DNA of 64,000 nucleotides from an uncultured Eggerthellaceae bacterium (GCA_934670115.1 CAKUOV010000005.1:33356-97355), one strand, 5' to 3'; positions 17,225-26,652 are shown, counted from the first letter of the stretch. The notes: generated by a model from the letters alone, not told the origin. Program-made: numbers and translations.

Positions 17225-18055
17225 GTGCTTACTATTGGATGTCATTTGTCCTGTTCAAAGGGGTATGCCGTCATGGCAAAACAGGCGGCATCTATTAATG
17301 CGAACACGTTTCAGTTTTTCACGCGCAACCCGCGCGGCGGTAAAGCGAAAGCCATCGATCCAGCTGATATTGCGAAGCTCGAGACTCTGGCGGCGGAAAA
17401 TGGCATAACCGTGTTTCTGGCGCATGCGCCCTATACGCTCAATCCTGCGTCGAATAAGCCCGAGACCTGCGAGTTTGCCCATCAGGTTCTTGCTGACGAC
17501 CTGCAACGCATGGAGGCAACGCCCGGCCAGCTTTACAACATGCATCCGGGAAGCCACGTGGGGCAAGGCGTTGATGTGGGTATCGAGAAGATCTCCGCCA
17601 TGCTCAACGATGTGCTGCAGCCGCCGCATACCACCACGCTTTTGCTGGAAACAATGGCGGGCAAGGGAAGCGAAGTGGGTGGCTCGTTCCAAGAAATCGC
17701 TTCGATTATTGGGCGCATTGAGCCCGGCTTGCGCGAACAGGTGGGCGTGTGCTTGGATACTTGCCATATTTGGGATGCCGGCTATGACATTGTTGAGGAC
17801 TTAGATGGTGTGCTGCGTGAGTTCGACCAGGTCATTGGCTTGAATCGCCTGCGTGCCATCCACTTGAATGACAGCATGAACGAGCGCGGCTCCCACAAAG
17901 ATCGCCATGCCGCTATTGGGGCGGGTCACATTGGTTTTGACGCGCTGCGTGCCGTAACGCGTCATCCGCTGCTTTGCGACCTGCCGTTCTTCCTGGAAAC
18001 GCCCCATGAAAGTTTGAGCGGCTGGGCAGACGAGATTGCTCGTTTGCGCGCATAA
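17225..18055 (+). CDS. nfo: Deoxyribonuclease IV (AP endonuclease, Nfo family)
   Basis: About 276 residues. It is a TIM-barrel zinc enzyme that cuts 5' to abasic sites in base-excision repair. Metal and active-site motifs are visible: SINANTFQFFTRNPR near residue 28, HAPYTLN, NMHPGSHVGQG, LLLETMAGKGSE near 145, CLDTCHIWDAGYD near 178, HLNDSMNERGSHKDRH near 217 and FFLETP near 258. The start is uncertain between TTG 17219 and GTG 17225; GTG is chosen because AAAGGA lies six bases before it. A bidirectional-looking terminator follows and separates it from the convergent apt gene. Confidence 0.94.
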   Translation: MLTIGCHLSCSKGYAVMAKQAASINANTFQFFTRNPRGGKAKAIDPADIAKLETLAAENGITVFLAHAPYTLNPASNKPETCEFAHQVLADDLQRMEATPGQLYNMHPGSHVGQGVDVGIEKISAMLNDVLQPPHTTTLLLETMAGKGSEVGGSFQEIASIIGRIEPGLREQVGVCLDTCHIWDAGYDIVEDLDGVLREFDQVIGLNRLRAIHLNDSMNERGSHKDRHAAIGAGHIGFDALRAVTRHPLLCDLPFFLETPHESLSGWADEIARLRA

Positions 18056-18178
18056 AGCAGGCGGCAGCGGAGATTCGGGCCGTGTCTGCGGACCCGCGAA
18101 ACCTGCGACTCCCGTAAGCCCGCCGACCCTGCGCCCGCTGCAAACATGCGCTCCCTGCAAAAAAACGGACCGAGCAAC

Positions 18179-18209
18179 AAAAACGGGACCACGTTCGGTC
18201 CCGTTTTTT
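18179..18209 (+). terminator. Probably bidirectional terminator between nfo and apt
   Basis: Arms AAAACGGGACC and GGTCCCGTTTT form a perfect stem with loop ACGTTC, with a T-run on both strands. It can end nfo on the plus strand and apt on the minus strand. Confidence 0.88.
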
Positions 18210-18262
18210 GGTGCTAAAGGGTTTGTCGAAACCGTACAAGCGCGGTTTGGCTTGGTTCCGCT

Positions 18263-18811
18263 TTAGTCCCATTTCTCCTGTTCAACAACGCATTCAGAGA
18301 AAATAGGAACATCAAGCTCCTTCGCGATATTCTCGCGCGGATGCAGGTAAGCCAGCTCCAAAAGGAAGGCAAGACCGCCCACGCGCGCGCCGCATTTATG
18401 GACCAAGTGGATTTGTGCAATGGCGGTGCCGCCCGAGGCAACAAGGTCATCGACTAGCAGAACAACGTCGTCCTCGGAAAGGGCGTCGGCATGGATATGC
18501 AGCTCATCGGAACCGTATTCCAGGCCGTACTTTTCGGAGATGGTGTTGCGCGGCAACTTGCCCGGCTTGCGCGCCGGCACAAATCCAACGCCCATCTTCA
18601 GCGCAACGGGCGCACCCAGAATGAAGCCGCGCGCTTCAGCGCCCACGACTTTCGTAATGCCGGCGTCTTTGAAGGCTTCCGCAATGTCGTTCACGAGCGA
18701 CGAAAAAGCTTCCGCATCAGCGAAAACGGGCGTCACATCCTTGAACATAATACCCGGTTGTGGGTAGTTGGGCAGGCTGATAACAAGGTTTTCGTAATCA
18801 ATATCGCTCAT
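18263..18811 (-). CDS. apt: Adenine phosphoribosyltransferase
   Basis: An enzyme of about 182 residues that salvages adenine to AMP using PRPP. The PRPP loop VVLLVDDLVASGGTA is near residue 118. Upstream is GAEARGFILGAPVALKMG, with RKPGKLPRNTISEKYGLEYG as the flexible hood, all diagnostic for Apt. The ATG at MSDIDYENL is chosen because AAGGAC lies before it and it matches the family N-terminus; a longer upstream frame is unlikely. It is convergent to nfo. Confidence 0.95.
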   Translation of the reverse strand: MSDIDYENLVISLPNYPQPGIMFKDVTPVFADAEAFSSLVNDIAEAFKDAGITKVVGAEARGFILGAPVALKMGVGFVPARKPGKLPRNTISEKYGLEYGSDELHIHADALSEDDVVLLVDDLVASGGTAIAQIHLVHKCGARVGGLAFLLELAYLHPRENIAKELDVPIFSECVVEQEKWD

Positions 18812-19125
18812 GGAACGTCCTTTTCGCGGTCTTTGGCGCAGATCGTAGGGGCGCGATTTTTCGCCCGCACGGTCTGCGCACGGTCTTGCTGTGGCGCAAT
18901 CGCCATGTTTTCTTCTAAACACAAACAGCAGATATTGTACTACCATCAGGTATTTTTTTCGCCAGATTAAGCATCGATTTCTCTTTCTTCAAGCGTGTCC
19001 ATTTCTTGGGACGCGTGAAATTACCCAAAGAAGTACAATTACTTGAAGAAGATTCTCACCTTGGCGAAAAGTGTGGTTGATTGCCAGCGAAGGAAAGCGC
19101 GATGCTTGGAAGGAGCGTGCACGTT
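18812..19125 (+). other. Divergent intergenic region between apt and the lipoprotein gene
   Basis: Promoters for apt (leftward) and the lipoprotein (rightward) must lie here. A TACAAT-like -10 for apt occurs on the minus strand at 18934-18939, but its -35 is weak. Nothing else is recognised. Confidence 0.4.
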
Positions 19126-19836
19126 ATGCGAAAAGGGGACGAAGATTGCCGGCGTCGTCGTTGCGGTTTCCCTGGTGACCTTGCCTGCTTCCTTCATGCA
19201 CGTCAGCGCGTGCCTTTGACGGCATGGTGTCTGGCTGCACTTTTGGCGGTCGCCGCCCTGGGAGCGACCGCCTGCACGCCCGTTGCGCCCGTGTCTTCAG
19301 CATCTTCGGGCACTTCGCCTTCGCAATCGACAGCATCTGCCGAAACCAAAGAAAGAGAAGTTGACCTGGAGGAGCTTGCGCAGAGTCTCCCTAAAGAAGG
19401 CTTGCCTGAAAAATATATCGACGAAACATTTTTGGGGTGCAGCGATAAAGTGGAAAGAAAAGGCAGCTGCACCTTTTACACGTGGTATGCCAAAAACGGC
19501 TCGAAAGACGAAATCTTCTATGCTGGTTGTGCGAACGGGGCCGTTGTCGTAACACTCAAGCTTGGATACCAGTTCGGAACTGTTTACTGGCCCGATTCAG
19601 ACGGACTTCCCAATTTATATGCGGAATCCCCCTCCAAAAAGGAAAGTGGCAAAGCTCCTGCGAAAAGCCGTGGGTCATCCGATGCTCCAGCGGACAGCGC
19701 TGCAAGCAGCGGCAGCTCGTCGAGCTCTTCGAGCACGTCGAAAAAACCGAACAAGTACAGCCCGCGCGATTACGATTCCGCCGAAGATTGGGAAGCTGAT
19801 ACCGGCGGCTCCCTTGACGAGTGGGATCGTCAGTAG
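19126..19836 (+). CDS. Probable lipoprotein of unknown function
   Basis: About 236 residues. After an Arg/Lys-rich N-terminus comes a hydrophobic stretch (LTAWCLAALLAVAALGATAC) whose terminal ATAC could be a lipobox, so the mature protein would begin at Cys near residue 50. A Ser/Thr-rich spacer follows, then a compact domain with two Cys (FLGCSDKVERKGSC) and a strand-rich GNGAVVVTLKLGYQFG-like region. A Ser-rich tail ends in an acidic DYDSAEDWEADTGG segment. No family is recognised. The start is uncertain: 19126 follows GGAAGGAG, and an ATG at 19102 is also possible. Confidence 0.6.
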   Translation: MRKGDEDCRRRRCGFPGDLACFLHARQRVPLTAWCLAALLAVAALGATACTPVAPVSSASSGTSPSQSTASAETKEREVDLEELAQSLPKEGLPEKYIDETFLGCSDKVERKGSCTFYTWYAKNGSKDEIFYAGCANGAVVVTLKLGYQFGTVYWPDSDGLPNLYAESPSKKESGKAPAKSRGSSDAPADSAASSGSSSSSSSTSKKPNKYSPRDYDSAEDWEADTGGSLDEWDRQ

Positions 19837-20030
19837 CGTAGGGTGTTTTTGCTCGCTTGGACCGTCCAGCCGCCGCGCGTCGCCCGTCCGCATCGCCGCG
19901 CGCTGCCCGCGCCGTCGCGCCGTGCCGTTCGGTCCGCTCGCCCGCCCGCTGCCCAGCCGCCGCGCTGGGCCGCTTCGCAAAGCCGTTTGGTAAAAAATCT
20001 GCAAATACAAAAAGTTTTTCTTTAAAAAAA
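19837..20030 (+). other. GC-rich low-complexity spacer before the redox locus
   Basis: The first 140 bases are almost entirely G and C with many CCGC/GCCCG repeats, then the composition flips to AT-rich DNA. I see no gene in it. Confidence 0.5.
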
Positions 20031-20077
20031 GTTAACGTCTGCTAACATGCTCTACGTATGTTAGCTGTAGGTAACAT
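20031..20077 (+). promoter_or_regulatory. Cluster of TAACAT-type half-sites, likely operator
   Basis: GTTAAC, GCTAACAT, ATGTTAGC and GGTAACAT lie within 47 bases. GCTAACAT and ATGTTAGC form a perfect inverted repeat spaced by nine bases, and ATGTTA with TAACAT forms a second, overlapping palindrome. The arrangement resembles metalloregulator (DtxR-like) half-sites upstream of a redox/iron locus, but the regulator is not identified. Confidence 0.55.
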
Positions 20078-20286
20078 TGTACAGTTCACATTGGGAAAAA
20101 CGCTGGGCGAGCTGCTAAATGGCATAAGGTAATTGTTGCCCGCAAAAGCAGGCAAGACTCATAAGGTGTTCGTGACCATTTTATGACCGCTTTCTTTGCT
20201 GTAGCGCAAAGTCAGCGGAAACGTTGCAGTTCGGCGGGTTGATTCATTGTGAACAGGCGATTTGCCTGAAAACAGAAAGGAGAACT

Positions 20287-23200
20287 ATGCGAAATGCCCC
20301 ATTTCGAAAAAACCTGGGAACTTTGACCAACAAAGCTTTTCGGGTGTTTTTGACGGGATCAATCGTGCTGTCTTTTAGTCCGGCAACGGCTCTGGCAAAC
20401 GAGGTTTCCCAAGACGGAAGCGCTTCAAGCGCGTTGACCCTATGGACGGAGACACAAAAAGAAGAACCGGCCGATACCAGTGCTACCAACATCGATTCGA
20501 CCGATTCCTCTGAAGTAGAGAACATGACGCTCTCTGAAGGAGATTATACCCAATTTACGCTTTCTCCGGCCACCCTTTCTGCTCTTGAAGCGGGGAAAAC
20601 TTACACGCCGGGTGTATATACAGGAAGCGCAACCGTCACCAATAAAGGCACCGACGATTGGACCACGTACCAGATTTCCGTAAACGTTACCATCGACGAG
20701 AACGGAAAGATCAGCGCAGTGGTGCTTACGGATGATTCCTACAAGAACGCTGCCGCCGATAGTTCCGACAACGAGACATATCTCGAAAACGCCGAGCTGG
20801 GAACGCGCAAGGCAACGGGCGTTGCGGCGCAAATTGTGCAGGCGCAATCCGTTGAAGGCGTTCAGGCGGTTTCGGGAGCCACCTATTCCAGCGCTGCGCT
20901 TGTGGAAGCGGTTGCCGACGCATTGTCGAAGGCATCGGCGGAAGTTACCGACGAATACGTGTACTTGTACGCCGCGCTGCCGTATAGCGAATACTACGCG
21001 GCAGAAGATGTGCAGGCAGCGGGCTCCGTTGCTGCTGGTGCTCAGGTGGACACGCATAACGAGGCTGACACGGGCGCGTTCGATGTTGTTTCCCGCGCCA
21101 CAACGAATCATGGGCTTCACCGTGGCAGTTACCAAAACACAGCCATCATTTATGGTACGAGTGGCGCAACTTACAAGGTAAGCTCGTGGAACAGCGGTTC
21201 GGAAGCCGTTTTGGAAGATGGTTCGACTATCACGTTCAGCCAAGGCGACATTACCGCAGGTGAAACGACCGATGTTATGGATCACTATGAAATTACGGGC
21301 TTCAAGTACGTTCCTGTTGCGGTAAAGAGCGCTGATGTGGATGCGTTCAAGGCGAAGTACGCCGTGGTGGAAAACGGTGGCACGCTGGCGGGCGGCTACA
21401 CCGAACAGCAGCTGAGCAGCTACAGCGTTGTTGCCAACGTGGACGCGAACACGAACGGCTTGAAAGTTGCTACGAAAAATGACGAAACGGGCGCCTTCAC
21501 CTTCGGTAAGCGTCAGACGGGAACTACTTCGGGCGTGAAAGACTCTGCACTGAAAGTGGCCGATGTTTCCACTTTGGGAGTAACTACGAAAAACGAGAAG
21601 ACGGGTGCTGCGCTTGCCGGGTCGTACGGCGACTTCCTGCGCGTTGACCTGAAGTCGAATTACGGCGACTTGGGCGCCAATATGCAGGCGGTTTTCTGGG
21701 AGTATTACGGCTCGGGCGACACGGTGCTGGCGACGTACGGAACGAAGTTCGCCGCAGATAACTGGATGCACAAGTCAAACGGCATTCAGTTGGGCCTTAC
21801 GGAATCGGCGCGATGCACGCTTCCCGAAGGCACCGATGGCACGGGCAAGTGGAAAGTGACCATTTGCGCTTTGGGCTACCAGGACACCGTTTTGACGTTG
21901 GATATTGACGCGAGCGACATCAACAACGCGCATGTGGTAAGCAGCACAGAAGCTCTTGAGCAGGCAATTTCCGCCGCAGAAGCCCTGACCGAGGCCGATT
22001 ACACCGCTGAATCGTGGGCTTCGCTTACCGTTGAACTGGGCGAAGCGAAAGAGCAGCTTGCGCTTGCCCAGCAAGGTCCCACCAAGACTACCCAGGAAGC
22101 CGTTGACGAAGCAACTTCCCATTTGAACGAAGCAATAAAGAACTTGGTGCATGCAGGATTCACCACGTGGGCCGATAATTATGCCCAACTCGGCGTGGAT
22201 ACATCTACGGGCTATGATGCGGTCTCTTCGGCGACGAACTTTACCAGCTACCACGCGAAAGACATTCCCGCTAACGTGCAGCGCGCAACCGATGAAAACG
22301 GCACGGTAACGCTGACGGGCGTGAATAAAACCACGAAGGATGCTACGGTTACCCCCGTTGTTTCTTCTTCAAGCTTTGCTTACAGCAACAAGTACGGTAC
22401 GGGTGAATTTGTTGTTGTGCCTGATGACACCGTTGAAGGATACGTTTGGAACGAATATCTGAATGCAATCACGGCCATTACTATTAACGACGGAACAACT
22501 ACGGTGGGCACTTTGCCGTGGATCGACTACTACGGCGAAAACTCAACTGAGGGCTTCCACTACAACAAGATTGAAATCGCGGTGAATAACGGCGAATCTA
22601 TTGGTTCGAATAAAGCGAACGTAACGCGCTTTGCCCCGTTCTATGCGGACGGCGCGTCGCAAATCAAGGCGGGAACGTATACGATTACGGTTTATGCCGA
22701 TGGTTATCAGCCCCTTTCTACCAGCGTGAACGTTCTTCCCACTGCCGAGCAACCGCTTTCTGTGAGAAGCACGTACGATGGCGCGGCGGTGAAGCTTTCG
22801 GGCATGCCTGAAGATATGGCGGACGCAACCGCAACGGTTTCTTACACCGTTGGTTCAGGGCGCAACGCAAAGACGTACTACCTTGCGCAGGATGCAGCCG
22901 TTTCGAATGGCGTTGTGAAGCTTTCGGAGACTATGGTCGCAGGAACCACGTATAACGTAACGGTGAACAGCTCGAATTACGCACCCATGACGGCAAGCTT
23001 TACGCAGCAAGCCGAAGCAACCCTAACGCTCGATTTGACCACTACGGCAGCAAACCTCAAGGTAGGCGACACGTTTAATGTGGCTATTTCTATGAAGGGC
23101 GACAAGATTACCACCGCTCAAGGTACGCTTTCTTTCGATGACAAGGTTGTTCGTTTGACCGGTTTCAGCACCGAGAACTCCCAGCTTTCCGAGAAAGACA

Positions 23201-23658
23201 ATTTCAAATGGAACGATGCGGGAATGTTCAGCTTCTTCGGAAACGATGCTGACTTTACCGAAGGCGGCGTTGTCGCTCAAGCGCAGTTCGAAGTTGTTGG
23301 CGCAGGCGCTACAACCATTGCTTTGGACGCTTCCGCTGATAACGTTGCAAGTGTGGAAGGAAGCACACGCGATCACGCTATTGTTGCTGGCGCTGCGGCC
23401 GAGGTGAGCGTGATTTCCGCCCAAGCCGTGAAGGGTGACGTAAACAACAACGGTGCAATTAACATTGTGGACGCTCAGATTGCCTACGACCTTGCAACAA
23501 AGGTAATCGAGCCTGATTACGCTCCGCTTTTGTCGGTTGGCGAAGGCTGGTCGAAAGCTACCGTTGAATACACGGCCAACGTCAACGGCGACGATGCCAT
23601 TGACGCCGCCGACGCATTTGCAATCCAGCGTTACGCGCTTTTCAAAGCGTGGGAATAA
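20287..23658 (+). CDS. Secreted FMN-binding protein with cohesin-like and dockerin domains
   Basis: About 1123 residues. It has a signal peptide ending near ALA-NEV (residue 38), and an FMN_bind domain around 70-210 with VSGATYSS near 195, the Thr that ApbE would flavinylate. Two long Ig-like repeat regions follow, beginning near 265 (FDVVSRAT) and 640 (YDAVSSAT) and ending in HID-like strands (YADGYQPLSTSVNV). Between them is a FIVAR-like three-helix segment (about 553-618). A cohesin-like domain lies near 914-1040, and the C-terminus is a dockerin with GDVNNNGAINIVD and NVNGDDAIDAADAF calcium loops. No wall anchor is seen. It heads the redox operon. ATG follows AAAGGAG. Confidence 0.8.
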   Translation: MRNAPFRKNLGTLTNKAFRVFLTGSIVLSFSPATALANEVSQDGSASSALTLWTETQKEEPADTSATNIDSTDSSEVENMTLSEGDYTQFTLSPATLSALEAGKTYTPGVYTGSATVTNKGTDDWTTYQISVNVTIDENGKISAVVLTDDSYKNAAADSSDNETYLENAELGTRKATGVAAQIVQAQSVEGVQAVSGATYSSAALVEAVADALSKASAEVTDEYVYLYAALPYSEYYAAEDVQAAGSVAAGAQVDTHNEADTGAFDVVSRATTNHGLHRGSYQNTAIIYGTSGATYKVSSWNSGSEAVLEDGSTITFSQGDITAGETTDVMDHYEITGFKYVPVAVKSADVDAFKAKYAVVENGGTLAGGYTEQQLSSYSVVANVDANTNGLKVATKNDETGAFTFGKRQTGTTSGVKDSALKVADVSTLGVTTKNEKTGAALAGSYGDFLRVDLKSNYGDLGANMQAVFWEYYGSGDTVLATYGTKFAADNWMHKSNGIQLGLTESARCTLPEGTDGTGKWKVTICALGYQDTVLTLDIDASDINNAHVVSSTEALEQAISAAEALTEADYTAESWASLTVELGEAKEQLALAQQGPTKTTQEAVDEATSHLNEAIKNLVHAGFTTWADNYAQLGVDTSTGYDAVSSATNFTSYHAKDIPANVQRATDENGTVTLTGVNKTTKDATVTPVVSSSSFAYSNKYGTGEFVVVPDDTVEGYVWNEYLNAITAITINDGTTTVGTLPWIDYYGENSTEGFHYNKIEIAVNNGESIGSNKANVTRFAPFYADGASQIKAGTYTITVYADGYQPLSTSVNVLPTAEQPLSVRSTYDGAAVKLSGMPEDMADATATVSYTVGSGRNAKTYYLAQDAAVSNGVVKLSETMVAGTTYNVTVNSSNYAPMTASFTQQAEATLTLDLTTTAANLKVGDTFNVAISMKGDKITTAQGTLSFDDKVVRLTGFSTENSQLSEKDNFKWNDAGMFSFFGNDADFTEGGVVAQAQFEVVGAGATTIALDASADNVASVEGSTRDHAIVAGAAAEVSVISAQAVKGDVNNNGAINIVDAQIAYDLATKVIEPDYAPLLSVGEGWSKATVEYTANVNGDDAIDAADAFAIQRYALFKAWE

Positions 23659-23739
23659 ATCCCCAACATCTTTTAGCAGTGCTTTTCAAGATTCGGGCCT
23701 CATTTTTCGGGGCCCAAATCGGTGTGAAAAGGAGTATTC

Positions 23740-25137
23740 ATGACATCAACAACGCAAACGGAATCGTCGGATATTTCGGCAAGGAAAACGCCTAGGCGCG
23801 CGCGTCTTGCACAGCTTGTCTTTTTGGTTCCAGGGTTTGCGGTGGCAGCTGCGGTCGGCGTGTCTATGGCGGGATACGAGCCGCTTGTTTTTGACTCTTC
23901 GCTCTACGAGATTCCTGCTCCTGCTCAGGCGCAAGCGCTTGAAATTATTGACCCCAACGAAACAAGCGTGCGCGAAACGGGCCGCGAATACGATGGCTCG
24001 CTTGATCAAGAATCATTCGAGATGCCTGCAAACGGCCTGGTTGATGGCGTGTACACCGCAGCTGCTTACGGCTACAAAAGCGACATTGAAGTTCAAGTAA
24101 CTATTTCTCAAGGAGAAATTGCCGCAATTGACATTCTTTCGCAAAATGAAGATGCCGATTACTTCAATCGTGCGGTTGGGGTGGTATCGTCAGTTTTGGC
24201 TGCTCAGAGCACTTCGGTTGATGCGGTGAGCGGAGCAACGTTTTCTAGCAAGGGAATCCTGCAGGCAATTAACAGGTGTCTAGCCCAGGCTGCTGCGAAC
24301 CAAGACAACACGACGAGCGACGGTTCTTCTGCGCCAGATGGTCCCGATATTCCTGCGGCCCCTGCTGCTCCTTCGGCTCCCAGCGTGCCTGTTTTGCCTG
24401 ATGAATCGACTGACCTGGAGGTCGAAGGACTCTTGGACGGCGAGTATACCTCGTATACGTATTGCGCCGATGAAAAGAATCCTGACGCCTATCGTCCGTA
24501 CTATCTTGCGGTGACCATTCGGGTTGAGCAGGGTGCCGTGGCGCAGATTGTTGACGTTTATGGAACAGGTTCAGGCGAAAAAGATGCTTCTGAACTGGGC
24601 GAATACGACACAAAGAACGATACCTACCTGGATTGGGCAGCATGGGGAAGAACTATTCGCAGCGAGCATATTACCTATACGGGCGTTGCCGACCAGATTG
24701 AGGCGGCCGGTTATCAGCGCGTGGAGTCGTATGATGTGGTAAGCGGCGCTACGTATTCGTCGGCGGCCGTGGCGAAGGGTTACAACGCTGCCCTTGACAA
24801 GGCGTGTCTTGCGTTTGCAGAGGCGTATCGTGCGGGTTTGATTGACAAGGACGGCAATCCCATAAAGCCGGAGGCCGATAAAACTCCTGGTCAGCAAGAG
24901 ACTGCCGAGCCGGAAGAGAAACCGGGACTTATTGACAAGGACGACCAGCCCGTAAAAGCAGAAGCAGACAAAGCGCCTGGTCAGCAGGAGGCTGACAAAG
25001 CGCCCGATCAGCAAGAAACCAGCAAAGCGTCCGATCAGCAAGAAGCGGTTGAACCGGGAAAAGAGGCGGTTAAGCCTGAAAAAGAGGCAATCGAACTGGA
25101 AAAGAAAGAAGACGAAGCGACGGAGGACCGTGCATGA
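23740..25137 (+). CDS. Membrane-anchored protein with two FMN-binding domains
   Basis: A 465-residue protein with one N-terminal membrane anchor (AQLVFLVPGFAVAAAVGVS, about residues 25-45). The first FMN_bind domain spans about 95-195 with DAVSGATFSS near 160. The second spans about 225-360 with DVVSGATYSS near 330. Each carries the Asp and SGAT motif expected for covalent FMN attachment by ApbE. A Ser/Pro/Ala linker joins them. The C-terminal 100 residues are low-complexity repeats with DKDGNP and PGQQE blocks. ATG follows AAAAGGAG. It overlaps the next gene by four bases. Confidence 0.85.
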   Translation: MTSTTQTESSDISARKTPRRARLAQLVFLVPGFAVAAAVGVSMAGYEPLVFDSSLYEIPAPAQAQALEIIDPNETSVRETGREYDGSLDQESFEMPANGLVDGVYTAAAYGYKSDIEVQVTISQGEIAAIDILSQNEDADYFNRAVGVVSSVLAAQSTSVDAVSGATFSSKGILQAINRCLAQAAANQDNTTSDGSSAPDGPDIPAAPAAPSAPSVPVLPDESTDLEVEGLLDGEYTSYTYCADEKNPDAYRPYYLAVTIRVEQGAVAQIVDVYGTGSGEKDASELGEYDTKNDTYLDWAAWGRTIRSEHITYTGVADQIEAAGYQRVESYDVVSGATYSSAAVAKGYNAALDKACLAFAEAYRAGLIDKDGNPIKPEADKTPGQQETAEPEEKPGLIDKDDQPVKAEADKAPGQQEADKAPDQQETSKASDQQEAVEPGKEAVKPEKEAIELEKKEDEATEDRA

Positions 25138-25646
25138 TTCGTTTTGTTGTAAAACATGAAGGGTTCTTGCTGCGCTGTCTTGGGCTGGCGGTTGCACTTG
25201 GTGCGCTGTTTTCGTTCACATCGTGGGCTCAGGTTGCAAATGCGCACGACGACCAGGTCAAAGCAGAAATCCTTGAAGCTCAGCGTGCCACCCAACGCGG
25301 TTCTTACGCCACCGATGGCGTGTTTCAAGGCGAAGCAGAGGGTTACGGCGGTCCTGTTTGCGTGCAGGTGACCATTGATAACGGGTTCATCACTCAAGTT
25401 GAGTTGGTCAGCGCCACAGGCGAGGATCAGGCGTGGCTGAACATGGCGCTTCCTTTGCTTGACACTATTGTGCAGGAGCAAACAACGCAGGTCGACGTAG
25501 TAAGTGGTGCAACGTTTTCTTCGTCGGGAATCTTGAATGGCGCAACAAGAGCGCTTGAGCAGTCGGGTTTGGCGGCATCAGCGACTGCTTTATCGGAAGA
25601 AGATAGCGGGAATGATTCGGAAAGAGACATTGAGCTGGGCGAATAA
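25134..25646 (+). CDS. Small secreted FMN-binding protein
   Basis: A 170-residue protein with an N-terminal membrane signal (LRCLGLAVALGALFSFTSWA) and one FMN_bind domain. Its DVVSGATFSSSGI near residue 120 supplies the Thr for FMN attachment. The stop lies one base before the next gene's start, and its own ATG overlaps the previous stop (ATGA), so the three FMN-binding and Fe-S genes are translationally coupled. It probably carries electrons outside the membrane between the NapH-like protein and the larger surface flavoproteins. Confidence 0.88.
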   Translation: MIRFVVKHEGFLLRCLGLAVALGALFSFTSWAQVANAHDDQVKAEILEAQRATQRGSYATDGVFQGEAEGYGGPVCVQVTIDNGFITQVELVSATGEDQAWLNMALPLLDTIVQEQTTQVDVVSGATFSSSGILNGATRALEQSGLAASATALSEEDSGNDSERDIELGE

Positions 25647-25647
25647 T

Positions 25648-26601
25648 ATGAAAGACGGTAAAAAAGCAACGAAAGCACAGCTACGTAAACGTTCCCAGCT
25701 TGTTCAAAAAGGAGTGCGCTGGTCTGTTCAAATCATATTTTTCATTGCGGCTCCTGGAGTATTCAGCGCGGCGTTCAACGGCGTGAAGTATATTGCGGGG
25801 CAAATTGGCGGTCTTAAGGTCATTGAGCCAACGTCGTTTTTGCTTCTTTTGGCGGGTTTATGCGCATTCACGGTGATATTCGGTCGCTTTTTTTGCGGGT
25901 ATGCATGCGCATTCGGAACGCTTGGCGATGCATTGTATCTGCTGTTCACCCCGCTGCGGTCTTGGTATGCTAAGCATTTTCCCACGGGGAAGGCACACCC
26001 AGCCTTTCTTGCAGTCTTGCGGTTTGCAAAAGTTGTTGTGTTGGGTGTTATCTTTGTTCTGTGTTTCCAGGGATCATATGAGTCTTCTTGGAGCCCCTGG
26101 ACTGCGTTCGCTGGCTTCACGAGAGGCGCGCTTGAGGGCATTTCAACCGTTGCTTTTCTCATGCTGGCAGCAATTGCTGTGGGAATGGCCCTGGTCGAAC
26201 GTTTCTTTTGTCGATTTCTCTGTCCGCTTGGTGCGCTTTTCAGCCTGCTACCCGTGTTGCCGATAAGTCAGCTCAAGCGAAACCCGCAGCGTTGCTCTTC
26301 CCGTTGTGAGGTCTGCCGTTCTGCGTGCCCAGTTCACATGCGTCCGGAGCGCGGTGGCTTCGAGATGGGCGAATGCATTGCCTGCGGACGATGTGCTGCG
26401 GCGTGTCCGATTGATAATATTTCCATTGCGTCCTTGACTTGTGCGGGCGATTTGTCGGAAAAGGCTGCGAAGGAAAAAGAGCAGAATGGGCAGACGGGCG
26501 AAAAGCATCGCGCGCTTAAGGGGAATCATCCTCTGTGGGTTGTGCTGCGTGCCGCCTTGCTGCTTGCGCTGCTATGGGCGTTTGGCGCGGTGCGCTGGTA
26601 G
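25648..26601 (+). CDS. NapH-like polytopic membrane protein with 4Fe-4S motifs
   Basis: About 317 residues. Several membrane helices alternate with paired cysteine motifs FCGYACAFG and FCRFLCPLG, typical of the NapH/NosR/RnfH-like family. Two ferredoxin motifs follow near residues 215-255: CSSRCEVCRSACP and CIACGRCAAACP. A final helix near the C-terminus is also present. Such proteins transfer electrons across or along the membrane, often with FMN-binding domains. The ATG follows the previous stop by one base; an upstream in-frame TTG would overlap the FMN gene heavily and is rejected. It completes a four-gene run. Confidence 0.88.
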   Translation: MKDGKKATKAQLRKRSQLVQKGVRWSVQIIFFIAAPGVFSAAFNGVKYIAGQIGGLKVIEPTSFLLLLAGLCAFTVIFGRFFCGYACAFGTLGDALYLLFTPLRSWYAKHFPTGKAHPAFLAVLRFAKVVVLGVIFVLCFQGSYESSWSPWTAFAGFTRGALEGISTVAFLMLAAIAVGMALVERFFCRFLCPLGALFSLLPVLPISQLKRNPQRCSSRCEVCRSACPVHMRPERGGFEMGECIACGRCAAACPIDNISIASLTCAGDLSEKAAKEKEQNGQTGEKHRALKGNHPLWVVLRAALLLALLWAFGAVRW

Positions 26602-26652
26602 GGCCATGGGCTGCAAGCACGTTATTTTTTACCGATATTTTGTTATCCTAGG

